The notes under the pieces: model-generated
Told to the model about the DNA's origin: nothing
Databases searched by the model: none
The model's input: the letters and a program-made list of their open reading frames with translations, nothing else
Shown here: piece by piece, positions 20,566 to 29,166 of the stretch
Layout of the letters: every line of letters begins with the position of its first letter
Numbering within the stretch: position 1 is the stretch's first letter
Program-made: the position numbers and the translations under genes
From: an uncultured Pseudomonadota bacterium
GTDB taxonomy: Bacteria > Pseudomonadota > Gammaproteobacteria > Burkholderiales > Burkholderiaceae
Length of the DNA: 58,606 nt
Assembly: GCA_946480245.1 (NCBI GenBank)
Contig: CAMLIZ010000005.1
Span: 1 to 58,606 of the forward strand
Direction: 5' to 3'

Positions 20566-21275
20566 GCACCGCGCCCGCCGGCTGGCACGGCAAGTTGCCG
20601 ACGCTCGGTGACTTCGCCACCCGGCGCCTGCCGCCCGACGTGGTGCAGGCGTGGGACGAGTGGCTCAGCGAAGGCCTGGCGGCACTGCAGCAACAGGCCG
20701 GCTGGCTCGACGCCTACCTGGCCAGCCCGAGCTGGCGCTTCCTGCTGATGCCCGGCGTGCTGCCGGGTGCCGCGGGCGACAGCGCCTGGGCGGGCGTGCT
20801 CATGCCCTCGGTGGACCGCGTGGGCCGCTACTACCCGCTCACGATCGCGCAACCCCTGGCCGCGCTGCCAGCCACGGAGCACGTCGTCGACGCGCTGTGG
20901 AGCTGGCTGCTGCGCATCGACGAAGCCGCGGCCGACGCGCTGCACGACGACTGGAGCGTGGAGCTGCTGGAGGCCGAGCTGGCGCGCATCGGCGCCGCGC
21001 CTGTGGAGCCGGTCGGCGGCGCACCTGTGCGGCGCGAACTGGCGCCCGGCATCGACGAACTGCCGCTGAACGGCCAGCGCCACGCTGGAACCGCACTGGC
21101 CGCGCAGGCTCGTGACCAATGGCTTGCCGCGGCCCGCGGCCAGGCGTTCTGGGCCGCCGACGCGGACCTCACTGCACCGCGCCTGCTGCGCTCGCAAGGC
21201 CTCGCACCGGCCTTGCTGCCGCGCCTGCTGGGCAGCGTGGACGACAATCGCGCCAGCCCTGGCGCCACCCCATGA
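20562..21275 (+). CDS. tagF: TagF, post-translational T6SS repressor
   Basis: TagF-family protein of 237 residues. The N-terminal signature GWHGKLPTLGDFATRRLP and the following WDEWLSEGLA, LLMPGVL and SVDRVGRYYPLTIA segments are characteristic. TagF holds T6SS inactive independently of, or through, the threonine-phosphorylation pathway. The start is a GTG overlapping the stop of tssM by 4 bases (GTGA), and the TGA overlaps the ppkA ATG, so translation is coupled. No PppA domain is fused here; the phosphatase is a separate upstream gene. Confidence 0.93.
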   Translation: MSTAPAGWHGKLPTLGDFATRRLPPDVVQAWDEWLSEGLAALQQQAGWLDAYLASPSWRFLLMPGVLPGAAGDSAWAGVLMPSVDRVGRYYPLTIAQPLAALPATEHVVDALWSWLLRIDEAAADALHDDWSVELLEAELARIGAAPVEPVGGAPVRRELAPGIDELPLNGQRHAGTALAAQARDQWLAAARGQAFWAADADLTAPRLLRSQGLAPALLPRLLGSVDDNRASPGATP

Positions 21276-23113
21276 GCAGCACGCCCTCGCCCGACGACGA
21301 CCGCACGGTGATCCGGCCGCAGTCCGCGCTGCCGGACACGCCGGCGGTGGAGCGCACGCAGCGCATCGATCCGCCATCGCCTGCACCTACCCCACCGGCC
21401 GAACACCACGGCAACGCGCTGCCGGTCGGCACCTACCTGGCGGAGTTCGAGGTCACGCGCGTGCTCGGCGAAGGCGGCTTCGGCATCGTCTACCTCGCAC
21501 AAGACCATTCGCTGGGCCGGCGCGTGGCGCTGAAGGAGTACATGCCCTCGGCGCTGGCTGCGCGCACCGGCGCCACCACCGTGGCCGTCAAGTCCGAACG
21601 CCATCGCGAGACCTTCGAGCTGGGCCTGAAGAGCTTCGTCAACGAGGCCCGGCTGCTGGCGCAGTTCGACCATGCGTCGCTGGTCAAGGTGTATCGCTTC
21701 TGGGAGGCCAACGGCACGGCCTACATGGTGATGCCGTACTACGAAGGCATCACGCTGAAGGACAAGCTGCGCGAGCTGGCCGAGCCGCCCGACGAGGCCT
21801 GGCTGATGGGCCTGCTGGCGCCGCTGACCGAGGCGCTGCAGGTGATCCACGCGGAGCACTGCTACCACCGCGACATCGCGCCCGACAACATCATCCTGCT
21901 GGCCGGCAGCGGCCGGCCGCTGCTGCTCGATTTCGGCGCCGCGCGTCGCGTGATCGGCGACATGACGCAGGCGCTCACGGTGATCCTGAAGCCGGGCTTC
22001 GCGCCGCTGGAGCAATACGCCGAAGTGCCCGGCATGAAGCAGGGCCCGTGGACCGACGTGTACGCGCTGGCCGCGGTGGTGTATGCCGCCGTCACCCGCA
22101 AGGTGCCGCCGCCGGCGGTGGGCCGCATGATGAGCGACACCTGCGTGCCGCTCAGCCAGGCGGCTGCCGGGCGCTACAGCGATCGCTTTCTGCAGGCCAT
22201 CGACCGCGCGCTGCGCGTGCGGCCGGAAGAGCGCACGCAAAGCATCGACGCGCTGCGTACCGAGCTGGGGCTGGACGACGGCGGCCACGCGCCACTCACC
22301 GCGCCGACCCCGTTGACCGCACCCGCGCCGCTGCAGCCCGCTGCGCCATCACCCGGGGCGGACAGCAAGCGCGGCAACAACACCGCCGTGCTCGGCGCCG
22401 CGGCGGGTGTGCTGCTGCTGTTGGCCGGCGGGGCGTACTGGGCGCTGGCGCCGCATGGCGAGGCCGCGGCGCCGCCGCCCATCGCGTCCAACGCAGCCGC
22501 GCCAACGCCTGCGTCGCCCACGGTGGCCGCACCGGCACCCGCGCCTGCCCCGGCGCCGGCGCCGGCCACGGAAGCGCCAAAACCCGAAGCGCCCGCGCCG
22601 TTCTCGATGCCAGCCGAACTGCAGCGCATCGTGCAGGCGCAAACGCCCGGCTTCGACGTGCAGGCCGCCGCCACGCGCCCCCGCCTGCGCATCGACCGCG
22701 ACCGCCTCGGCTTCACCGTGCGCAGCGCGCGCGACGGCCACGTGTACGTGATCGCCCACGATCCCGACGGCTCCACCACGCTGCTGTTTCCGAACACTCA
22801 GGCCAGCGCCAACCGCATCCGGGCCGGGCAGACCCTGACGCTGCCGCAAACCTCGTGGCCGGTGGTGCCCACCGAGCCGGCGGGCCAGGAGCGCCTGCTG
22901 GTGATCGTGTCGCAGGCGCCGCGCGACTTTGCCGCGGTGGGCACGCAGCGCGAGAGCTGGTTCCTGAAGCTGGCCTCCGGCGACGCGGCGGCGGGCATCG
23001 TGCGTGGGCAAGGCGGCAGCGGCCCCTCGCCCTTCGCCGGCAAGGCGCAGTGCGGCGAGCCCGGCTGCGATGCCTACGGCGCCGCGCTGTTCAGCGTCGA
23101 CATCGTGCGATAG
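21272..23113 (+). CDS. ppkA: PpkA-type transmembrane serine/threonine kinase
   Basis: This 613-residue kinase is expected to phosphorylate the FHA protein and trigger T6SS assembly. The kinase domain (about 55-330) has the glycine loop GEGGFGIVY, Lys88 in VALKEY, catalytic YHRDIAPDN with Asp201, and LLLDFGAAR. A Pro/Ala-rich juxtamembrane region leads to one transmembrane helix at about 370-392 (VLGAAAGVLLLLAGGAYWAL). The periplasmic part (about 455-590) looks like a DUF4384 domain (GHVYVIAHDPDGSTTLLFPN) and may sense envelope signals. The ATG overlaps the end of tagF. It is the last T6SS gene here; a convergent gene ends 12 bases later. Confidence 0.94.
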   Translation: MSSTPSPDDDRTVIRPQSALPDTPAVERTQRIDPPSPAPTPPAEHHGNALPVGTYLAEFEVTRVLGEGGFGIVYLAQDHSLGRRVALKEYMPSALAARTGATTVAVKSERHRETFELGLKSFVNEARLLAQFDHASLVKVYRFWEANGTAYMVMPYYEGITLKDKLRELAEPPDEAWLMGLLAPLTEALQVIHAEHCYHRDIAPDNIILLAGSGRPLLLDFGAARRVIGDMTQALTVILKPGFAPLEQYAEVPGMKQGPWTDVYALAAVVYAAVTRKVPPPAVGRMMSDTCVPLSQAAAGRYSDRFLQAIDRALRVRPEERTQSIDALRTELGLDDGGHAPLTAPTPLTAPAPLQPAAPSPGADSKRGNNTAVLGAAAGVLLLLAGGAYWALAPHGEAAAPPPIASNAAAPTPASPTVAAPAPAPAPAPAPATEAPKPEAPAPFSMPAELQRIVQAQTPGFDVQAAATRPRLRIDRDRLGFTVRSARDGHVYVIAHDPDGSTTLLFPNTQASANRIRAGQTLTLPQTSWPVVPTEPAGQERLLVIVSQAPRDFAAVGTQRESWFLKLASGDAAAGIVRGQGGSGPSPFAGKAQCGEPGCDAYGAALFSVDIVR

Positions 23114-23125
23114 CCGGCCGACACC

Positions 23126-24223
23126 TCAGGTGACCAGCAGCGAGGTCACACCCGTCTGGCCCGGGTAGTACAGCCGCAGCCGCACGTGGTAGGTGCGGCC
23201 CTTGAAGAGCTTGTAGCGAATGCTGGCGTTGCGGTCCTCGCCGCTGTCGTCGTCGGCCGTCAGGTAGCGGGGCTCGCCGCCCATCTCCTCGAACAGTGCC
23301 AGCAGCGTGTCGGTGGCGCCCTGCGTGGCGATGGTGTAGCGGCGCGACTGCGTGGGCGTGAAGGTGTAGTCCACCTGCTGCCCGGCCTGCAAGGTCACCG
23401 CCACCGAGTGATGCGCGTGCAACGCCGTGGGTGCGGGCGCGTCGCCCGGGTACCACTTGAGCGCCCAGGTCTTGTCGGCCGTGGAGAGCACGCCCGGCGG
23501 CACGAGGCCCTCCTTGTCGTACTTGTCGGGCACGTCGATCAGCCCCGGCTCGAACTCGTATTCCATGATCGAGTCCGGGTCCCAGGCCGAGCCCTGCACC
23601 TGCTGCGGATCGAGCTTTTCCAGGATGTTGTGGAAGGTGGTCTGGCGCGACCAGTTGTTGGGCGGCTTGCCCAAGGCCTGGTACACGGCCTCCTCGTGCC
23701 ACTGGATGCCGGCAAACGGGTTCTGGTGCTCGTGCTCCATGCCCAGCACATGGCCCAGCTCGTGCAGCGCCGTGCCGCGCCCGTACGGCGAGGTGAGGTC
23801 CCAGCCGTACACCGTGGTGGGCTCGGTGAGCGGAATGGACAGCACGTCGCGCCCCACGGCCGACTGCGAAACGCCATCGGCCTCCGAGTAGCCGATGCGC
23901 ACCTCCGCCTCGCTGAGCGAGGCCACTTCGGTGAAGCGCAGGCCGATGCCGGTGCCCAGCCAGCTGCCGATGGCCTGACGGATGGCGTCGGCCTGCACGG
24001 CGGGCACCGCGTAGTGCGAGCCGGCGCCGAAGAAGGCGTAGTGCAGCACGGTGTGATTGACCCACTTGGTACGCGCGCTCACGATCGCAGCGCGGCGCAA
24101 CGGATCCATCATCACCGAGTCCGGCAGGCTGGGACGCGGCCTGGGCGGCGTGCTGCACAGGGGCTTGAGGCCCGGACCGGGATGGGTGGGATGCGGGGTC
24201 GAACTCGACTTCACTGCTGCCAT
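23126..24223 (-). CDS. Metzincin (M12-like) zinc endopeptidase
   Basis: This 365-residue protein has the full metzincin zinc site HELGHVLGMEHEHQN (HExxHxxGxxH) near residue 155 and a downstream DPDSIMEYE Met-turn, the arrangement of astacin/M12 and related peptidases. Residues ~270-365 form a beta-rich C-terminal domain resembling bacterial pre-peptidase C-terminal domains (TLQAGQQVDYTFTP, DTLLALFEE, ADDDSGEDRN). No signal peptide is evident, so it is cytosolic or exported by a non-Sec route; secretion by the neighbouring T6SS is possible but unproven. The start is fixed by GGAGGAG 3-9 bases before the ATG. It is convergent with ppkA. Confidence 0.8.
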   Translation of the reverse strand: MAAVKSSSTPHPTHPGPGLKPLCSTPPRPRPSLPDSVMMDPLRRAAIVSARTKWVNHTVLHYAFFGAGSHYAVPAVQADAIRQAIGSWLGTGIGLRFTEVASLSEAEVRIGYSEADGVSQSAVGRDVLSIPLTEPTTVYGWDLTSPYGRGTALHELGHVLGMEHEHQNPFAGIQWHEEAVYQALGKPPNNWSRQTTFHNILEKLDPQQVQGSAWDPDSIMEYEFEPGLIDVPDKYDKEGLVPPGVLSTADKTWALKWYPGDAPAPTALHAHHSVAVTLQAGQQVDYTFTPTQSRRYTIATQGATDTLLALFEEMGGEPRYLTADDDSGEDRNASIRYKLFKGRTYHVRLRLYYPGQTGVTSLLVT

Positions 24224-24331
24224 GTGCTCCTCCGATGGGTGGTCGCGCCGCTCCACTTCACAGTAGGCGACGAATGCCCGCTGCGCCAGCCCGAAAAGCC
24301 CGGGCGCGTGGCTTGCAACATACGCAAGACC

Positions 24332-25573
24332 ATGACCGACACCCCCTGCCCGCGCTCGGTCGCCCAGTTCGAAGGCACGCCCCAGCGGCACTACTACACG
24401 GGCCACCGGCTGGCCCGCGCGATCACCGTCGATGACCTGCGCGCCATGACGCACAAGCGCATGCCGCGCTTCGTGCTCGAGTACCTCGAAGGCGGCGCCG
24501 AGGAGGAGGCCACCCTGCGCCGCGAGCGCACGGCGTACGCCGATTGGCGCTTCACGCCGCGTCAGCTGGTGGACGTGTCGCGGCGCACGCTGGCCACGCC
24601 GATCCTCGGACGCGACGCGCCAATGCCGCTGGTGATCGCGCCCACCGGCCTGAACGGCCTGTTTCGCCACCGTGCGGACACGCTGCTGGCCCGCGCGGCC
24701 GCGGCACGCGGTGTGCCATTCGTGCAAAGCACGATGTCCAACGACCGCATGGAGGACGTGGCCCAGGTGCCGGGCCTGCGCCACTGGTGGCAGCTGTATG
24801 TGTTCGGCGGCGACGAGGTGTGGCAGGAGCTGCTGCGCCGCGCCGACGCCGCCGGTTGCGAGGCCCTGGTACTGACCACCAACGCCCAGATCTTCGGCAA
24901 CCGCGAATGGTCGCGGCGCACGCAGGCCACCAAGACGCGGCCGTCCATGGCCACCGTGCTCGACGCGGCGCTGCATCTGCGCTGGCTGGCCGCCACGCTG
25001 CTCACGCACGGCATGCCCGTGTTCCGCAACGTCGTCGAATTCGTGCCGCGTGACCAGCGCGGCTTCTTCGAGAGTGCGTTCTGGATTCGCGAGCATCAGC
25101 CCACGTCGCTGTCGTGGCACACCGTCGAGAAGATCCGCACGCGCTGGCGCAAGCCGCTGATCGTCAAGGGCATCCTGCATCTCGACGACGTGCGCCGCTG
25201 CGTCGACGCAGGTGTCGACGGCATCGTGCTCAGCAGCCATGGCGGGCGACAGCTCGACTGGACCGTGGCGCCGCTGGACCTGCTGCCTGCCAGCCGCGAG
25301 ATCGTGGGCGACAGGACCGCGCTCTATCTCTCGGGCGGCGTGCGCCGCGGCACTGACCTGTTGAAGGCCCTGGCCCTGGGGGCCGACGCGGTGCTCGCCG
25401 GGCGTGCGCCGCTGTACGGCCTGTGCGCCGCCGGGGCCGAGGGCGTGGAGCGCGCGCTGTGCATCCTGCAGCAGGAGGCCTTCGATGCAATGGGGCTGCT
25501 GGGCGCCAACTCAGTCGCCGAGCTGAGTGCCGGCCGCGTGGTACCGGCCGCGCAGCGCGTCGTTCAGGCCTGA
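24332..25573 (+). CDS. FMN-dependent alpha-hydroxy acid oxidase/dehydrogenase
   Basis: This 413-residue enzyme belongs to the glycolate oxidase/L-lactate dehydrogenase/mandelate dehydrogenase family, oxidising an L-2-hydroxy acid to a 2-oxo acid with FMN. MPLVIAPTGLNGLFR is the FMN-binding strand, KPLIVKGILHLDD supplies the catalytic Lys, and SSHGGRQLDW the active-site His and Arg (usual wording SNHGGRQLD). LYLSGGVRRGTDLLKAL and ALGADAVLAGRAPLYGL bind the phosphate. The substrate cannot be read from the sequence. It starts 108 bases from the divergent metzincin gene and overlaps the end of the convergent sigma factor gene by 10 bases. Confidence 0.88.
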   Translation: MTDTPCPRSVAQFEGTPQRHYYTGHRLARAITVDDLRAMTHKRMPRFVLEYLEGGAEEEATLRRERTAYADWRFTPRQLVDVSRRTLATPILGRDAPMPLVIAPTGLNGLFRHRADTLLARAAAARGVPFVQSTMSNDRMEDVAQVPGLRHWWQLYVFGGDEVWQELLRRADAAGCEALVLTTNAQIFGNREWSRRTQATKTRPSMATVLDAALHLRWLAATLLTHGMPVFRNVVEFVPRDQRGFFESAFWIREHQPTSLSWHTVEKIRTRWRKPLIVKGILHLDDVRRCVDAGVDGIVLSSHGGRQLDWTVAPLDLLPASREIVGDRTALYLSGGVRRGTDLLKALALGADAVLAGRAPLYGLCAAGAEGVERALCILQQEAFDAMGLLGANSVAELSAGRVVPAAQRVVQA

Positions 25574-26250
25574 CGCAGGCGCTCGAGCACCCGGGCGACG
25601 ATGCCGTCGCAGCGCGCGCCGGCGAACTGGAACAAGTCGCGCTCGGCCAGATCGGCCTCGCGCGCCAGCGCCTCGCGCAACAGCCCGCGCGCACGGAAGT
25701 GGCGCGAGCGCACTGTGGCTTCCGGCACGCCGAGGCAGGCCGCCGTCTCCTCCACGCTCAACTCCTCCACGCAGCGCAGCACGAACACCGTGCGAAAAGC
25801 CTCCGGCAGCTCATCGAGCTTGCGCTCGAGCAAGGCACGCATCTGCGAGCGGGCCAGGGCCTTGTCGGGCGAATCGGAAGCGGCAGTGTCCATGGCGATG
25901 GGCTCGAAGTCGGTCGGCGGCGCCACCATCGGCAGCACGTTGTCGCGCCGCGCGCTGCGGCGCAGCCGCGCGAGGCATTCGTTGAGCACCAGCCGCGACA
26001 GCCAAGTGGTAAGCGCCGCCTCGCCCCGGTACTGCGCCATCTTGCGATAAGCGAGCAGGTAGGCGTCCTGCAGCGCGTCCTCGGCTTCGGCGTCGTCGCG
26101 CAGCGTGGCGCGCGCCAGGCGGTACAGGCGCCGGTTGTGGCGCCTCATCAGGATCTCGAACGCCGGGCGGTCTCCGGCGAGCACGCGGCGCACCAGTGCG
26201 TCGTCGCTGTCGTCGGCAGAGGCAGAGGCAAGCGCTCGCAGCTCGTTCAT
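25564..26250 (-). CDS. ECF-family RNA polymerase sigma factor
   Basis: This 228-residue sigma-70 family factor lacks regions 1 and 3. Region 2 spans about 25-95 (AFEILMRRHNRRLYRLARAT, DAEAEDALQDAYLLAYRKM, WLSRLVLNECLARLR). Region 4 spans about 155-205 (LDELPEAFRTVFVLRCVEEL, TAACLGVPEATVRSRHFRAR). About 25 residues follow region 4. Its ATG overlaps the stop of the cupredoxin gene (ATGA), so it is the third gene of an operon with the DUF4142 and cupredoxin genes. No anti-sigma gene is visible; the downstream gene is convergent. Confidence 0.92.
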   Translation of the reverse strand: MNELRALASASADDSDDALVRRVLAGDRPAFEILMRRHNRRLYRLARATLRDDAEAEDALQDAYLLAYRKMAQYRGEAALTTWLSRLVLNECLARLRRSARRDNVLPMVAPPTDFEPIAMDTAASDSPDKALARSQMRALLERKLDELPEAFRTVFVLRCVEELSVEETAACLGVPEATVRSRHFRARGLLREALAREADLAERDLFQFAGARCDGIVARVLERLRQA

Positions 26251-26597
26251 TCGACCACCACCGTGCCCTTCATCGTGGGATGGAAGCTGCACTTGTACTC
26301 GTACCGCCCCGCCTTGCGCACCACGTCGCCCCAGGTCGCGCCGGGTGCGATGCTGCCCGAATCGAACGTGCCGGCGGCCGTGGCGGTGTGCGGCATCAGG
26401 TCCTTGTTGACCCACGTCACCTTGTCGCCCCGGTGGATCGTGAGCACCTGCGGCGCGAACTGCATGCCGTCGATGGTGACCGTGTGCGTGGCAGCGCCCG
26501 CCGGCAAGGCCGCGCCCATGAGCGCGGCCACGGCGATGGCGGCGAGCGACCTGTCAGCCACCGCGCTGCCCCAGCGACGCCTGCAGGTGCCTTGCAT
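26247..26597 (-). CDS. Small periplasmic cupredoxin (plastocyanin/amicyanin-like)
   Basis: This is a type 1 copper electron carrier. With the ATG at 26597 it has 116 residues; a GTG at 26561 gives 104 residues, starts directly at a typical Sec signal (SLAAIAVAALMGAALPAGAA) and reduces the overlap with the upstream gene from 44 to 8 bases, so it may be the true start. Copper ligands are visible as His in MPHTAT and Cys, His and Met in YKCSFHPTMKG. It is the middle gene of the DUF4142-cupredoxin-sigma operon and may serve as the redox partner or stress sensor linked to that sigma factor. Confidence 0.85.
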   Translation of the reverse strand: MQGTCRRRWGSAVADRSLAAIAVAALMGAALPAGAATHTVTIDGMQFAPQVLTIHRGDKVTWVNKDLMPHTATAAGTFDSGSIAPGATWGDVVRKAGRYEYKCSFHPTMKGTVVVE

Positions 26598-27087
26598 GCT
26601 CCAGGTGGGCCACGAACGCCGGTCGCACCTTGACCAGCAGCGCCTTCAGCTCGCCGTTCTTCGCACTCGGGATCAAGGTCTTGTCCACCGCGTCCAGCAC
26701 GGCCTCGTGATAGGCCACCTCATGGTCGACATACGCCTTGTCGAAGGCCGCGCCCTTGAGCTTGCCGAGCTTGACCAGGTTGTCGTCGCCACCCTTCTTC
26801 AGGCTTGCGCTGGTGGCGTTGGCTTCAGGCGTGACGTTCAGCTTGTGCACCAGGTCGGTGGCGGCCTTGTTGACGCCACTGTGGTCGGTGACCATCAGTT
26901 GCGCGAAATCCTTCACCTCCTTGGAGTGGGACATGCGTTCGGCGAGCTTGCCGGCGTCGATGTCCACCTGGTTCGCGGTCACCACGATCGCGGCGATCTG
27001 CGGATCGGTGGGCGCACCCTGCGCGTGGGCGGCCGCGGCCGCGGCGGCCGACAGCACGAGTGCCAGCGTCTTCAGTCTCGATGTCAT
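26554..27087 (-). CDS. DUF4142 periplasmic protein
   Basis: This 177-residue protein has a Sec signal (LKTLALVLSAAAAAAAHAQG) and a DUF4142 helical-bundle domain: VVTANQVDIDAGKLAERMS, KEVKDFAQLMVTDHSGVN, FDKAYVDHEVAYHEAVLDAV. The family is ferritin-like in shape and of unknown function, often linked to envelope stress genes. GGAG lies 8 bases before the ATG. It is the first gene of an operon with the cupredoxin and ECF sigma genes, so the operon promoter should be in the 27088-27388 gap. Confidence 0.88.
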   Translation of the reverse strand: MTSRLKTLALVLSAAAAAAAHAQGAPTDPQIAAIVVTANQVDIDAGKLAERMSHSKEVKDFAQLMVTDHSGVNKAATDLVHKLNVTPEANATSASLKKGGDDNLVKLGKLKGAAFDKAYVDHEVAYHEAVLDAVDKTLIPSAKNGELKALLVKVRPAFVAHLEHARHLQASLGQRGG

Positions 27088-27388
27088 CGCGTTCTCCTGG
27101 TTCGTCGAGCAGGCGCCGCCACCGCCCCGTGCGATGGCTTCGGCCTCTCCACTCTGTGCTTTGATGTCACGTGTGCGCCGCGCGTTTCCGCGGTCGGGTG
27201 CGAGGGCCGATTTCGGGGAGCGGATGGGACGGAACAAGCCGTGCTGCATTGAAGAACGGCGCACGAGCGTGCGCCACAAATGCGCCCCGGGCACGTGACA
27301 TTGCACACAGATCCTTGCCAAGGTTCCCTCAGCCAGACCTGCAGCGCACCGAAAGGCTTGATGTGAATCAACCTTGGAGGGCCGCCAA
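27088..27388. other. Divergent intergenic region between the DUF4142 operon and chemoreceptor gene
   Basis: These 301 bases separate two divergently transcribed units and should hold both promoters. I see no additional gene of convincing quality; short frames here lack Shine-Dalgarno sites and family resemblance. The one clear element is the FNR-type box at 27358-27371, listed separately. Confidence 0.5.
27358..27371. promoter_or_regulatory. Perfect FNR/Anr-type box
   Basis: TTGATGTGAATCAA matches the FNR/Anr/Dnr consensus TTGAT-N4-ATCAA at every conserved position. It lies 17 bases before the chemoreceptor ATG, directly before the TTGGAGG ribosome site. At that position a bound regulator would more likely block than activate transcription or would overlap the start site, unless the transcript is nearly leaderless. 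It is about 270 bases from the DUF4142 start. Confidence 0.65.
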
Positions 27389-29044
27389 ATGTCCCGCAAA
27401 ACGATGAGATTGAGCCTCAAGCTGCCACTGTCCATCGCCGTCATGCTGATCTCGATGTCCGCCGCCGCCTTGATCGGCATCTGGCACCTGAACCGCGCGG
27501 TCGCCGTGTTCGATGTCGACGTGGCACAAGCCACGCGGGACCAGCGGCAGGTGCTCGAGATCGCCCTGCTCTTCAAGGGCCAAGTGCAGGAGTGGAAAGA
27601 CACGCTGCTGCGCGGCAAGGACCCGGCCAAGCTCGACAAGTACTGGGGCGCGTTCCAGGCCAAGGAGGCAAAGGTCAAGGAACTCGTGGCCGCCCTCGAG
27701 CAGGCCACCGCGGACGCCGACGTGAGGCACGGCCTCGAGGCCTTCGGCACCGCGCATGCGGAGATGGGGCAACGCTACCGCGATGGCTTCCAAGCCTTCA
27801 AGGCCGCGAACTTCGAATCCGCAGCGGGCGACAGCGCGGTGGCGGGCATGGACCGGGCGCCCACCCAACGGCTGAACGACGTGGCCAAGCTGATCGGTGA
27901 CCGTGCCACCCGCGTCAGCACCGCAGCCACGGTCGCGGGCCGCAGTGCGACCGCGCTGAGCCTGATGCTGATGGGTGCGGTGGCGCTGTGCAGCCTGGCA
28001 GCGGCCCTGCTCGTGAGCCGCTCGGTCATCCGCCTGCTCGGTGGCGAGCCGGCGGACGCCACCGAGGCCGCCCATGCGATCGCCCAGGGCGACCTCACGA
28101 CCCCGTTGCCGGTCAAGGACGGCGACACCACCAGCCTGATGAGTGCGCTGGCCAGCATGCAGGGCAGTCTGGCCACGCTGATCGCGCAGGTGCAGCAGAA
28201 CGCGGACGCCGTGGCCTGCGCCAGCACGCAGATCGCGCAGGGCAACGGCCAGCTGTCGGCACGCACCGAGGAGCAGGCCGCGGCGCTCGAGCAGACGGTG
28301 GCCTCGGTGCATGAGCTCAACACGCATGTCGCGCGCAATGCGGAGCACGCGCTGCAGGCGCACGACTTGGCCGAAGGCGCCACGCAGGTGGCAGGCCGCG
28401 GCGGCGAGGTGGTCACGCAAGTGGTGAGCACGATGAAGGAGATCGACGCCAGCTCCAAGCGCATCGCGGACATCAACGGCGTGATCGACAGCATCGCCTT
28501 CCAGACCAACATCCTCGCGCTCAACGCCGCGGTGGAGGCCGCGCGTGCCGGTGAGCAAGGCCGTGGGTTCGCGGTGGTGGCCGCCGAGGTTCGAACGCTG
28601 GCACAGCGCAGCGCGCAGGCCGCTCGCGAGATCAAGGACCTGATCGCCAACAGCGTGGCCCGCGTGGAGCAAGGCGCCAGCCTCGTCGACCAGGCCGGCG
28701 CCACCATGCAGGAGGTGTACGCAGCCATCGAGCGGGTGTCGTCGATCACGCGCGAGATCAGCGCGGCCAACCGCGGGCAGAGCGAAGGCGTGGCGCAGTT
28801 GTCCGAGGCCTTGAAGACGATGGACTCGGCCACCCAGCAGAATTCGGCGCTGGTCGAGGAAACGGCCGCGGCGTCGGAGAGCCTGAAGGTGCAGGCCAAC
28901 CAGATGTCGCAGGTGGTCGGCAAGTTCCGCCTGACCCGCGAGGAGCCCGCTCGCGACACCGCCGTGGCGAGCCGTGCCGCACCGAGCCCCGCGGCGCCAC
29001 GGCTCACCGCCATCCACGAGGCGGCTCGCCTGTCGATGGTGTGA
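27389..29044 (+). CDS. Methyl-accepting chemotaxis protein
   Basis: This 551-residue inner-membrane chemoreceptor has transmembrane helices at about 12-32 and 188-210, between them a four-helix-bundle ligand domain, then a HAMP domain (to about 265) and a signalling domain with the conserved hairpin [20 protein letters not shown] and [14 protein letters not shown] near 371-405. There is no C-terminal CheR/CheB tether pentapeptide. The ATG at 27389 is preferred over a TTG at 27374 because TTGGAGG then lies 8 bases upstream. It stands alone, with no che genes nearby. The ligand is unknown. The FNR box suggests a link to oxygen or redox state. Confidence 0.92.
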   Translation: MSRKTMRLSLKLPLSIAVMLISMSAAALIGIWHLNRAVAVFDVDVAQATRDQRQVLEIALLFKGQVQEWKDTLLRGKDPAKLDKYWGAFQAKEAKVKELVAALEQATADADVRHGLEAFGTAHAEMGQRYRDGFQAFKAANFESAAGDSAVAGMDRAPTQRLNDVAKLIGDRATRVSTAATVAGRSATALSLMLMGAVALCSLAAALLVSRSVIRLLGGEPADATEAAHAIAQGDLTTPLPVKDGDTTSLMSALASMQGSLATLIAQVQQNADAVACASTQIAQGNGQLSARTEEQAAALEQTVASVHELNTHVARNAEHALQAHDLAEGATQVAGRGGEVVTQVVSTMKEIDASSKRIADINGVIDSIAFQTNILALNAAVEAARAGEQGRGFAVVAAEVRTLAQRSAQAAREIKDLIANSVARVEQGASLVDQAGATMQEVYAAIERVSSITREISAANRGQSEGVAQLSEALKTMDSATQQNSALVEETAAASESLKVQANQMSQVVGKFRLTREEPARDTAVASRAAPSPAAPRLTAIHEAARLSMV

Positions 29045-29050
29045 CACAGC

Positions 29051-29087
29051 GGGGGGAACCCGAGGCCCGCGGCAGCGGGTTTTCCCC
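29051..29087 (+). terminator. Possible terminator hairpin after the chemoreceptor gene
   Basis: Seven bases after the stop, GGGGGGAACCCG can pair with CGGGTTTTCCCC across a 13-base loop, giving a 12-pair stem with two G-U pairs. No T-tract follows, so if it ends transcription it does so weakly or with Rho. Confidence 0.4.
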
Positions 29088-29166
29088 GTCACCCCGCCTT
29101 CGGCCGGTACCTAAGCTTCCCCAAAATAGTGCAGAGAACCTGGCACCTGTCTTGTGGAGGTGGTCG

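Noticed and set aside
22300..22600. Pro/Ala-rich repeats in ppkA as a tandem DNA repeat
   Set aside because: This is low-complexity coding sequence for a flexible linker around the transmembrane helix, common in PpkA proteins.
27374..27388. TTG start giving a five-residue longer chemoreceptor
   Set aside because: The TTG lies within the TTGGAGG ribosome site that serves ATG 27389 at good spacing.
29141..29155. Sigma-54-like sequence TGGCAC-N5-TTGT before the PhnD-like gene
   Set aside because: The -12 GC is absent, and a start site 12 bases downstream would fall on the ribosome site, leaving no leader.
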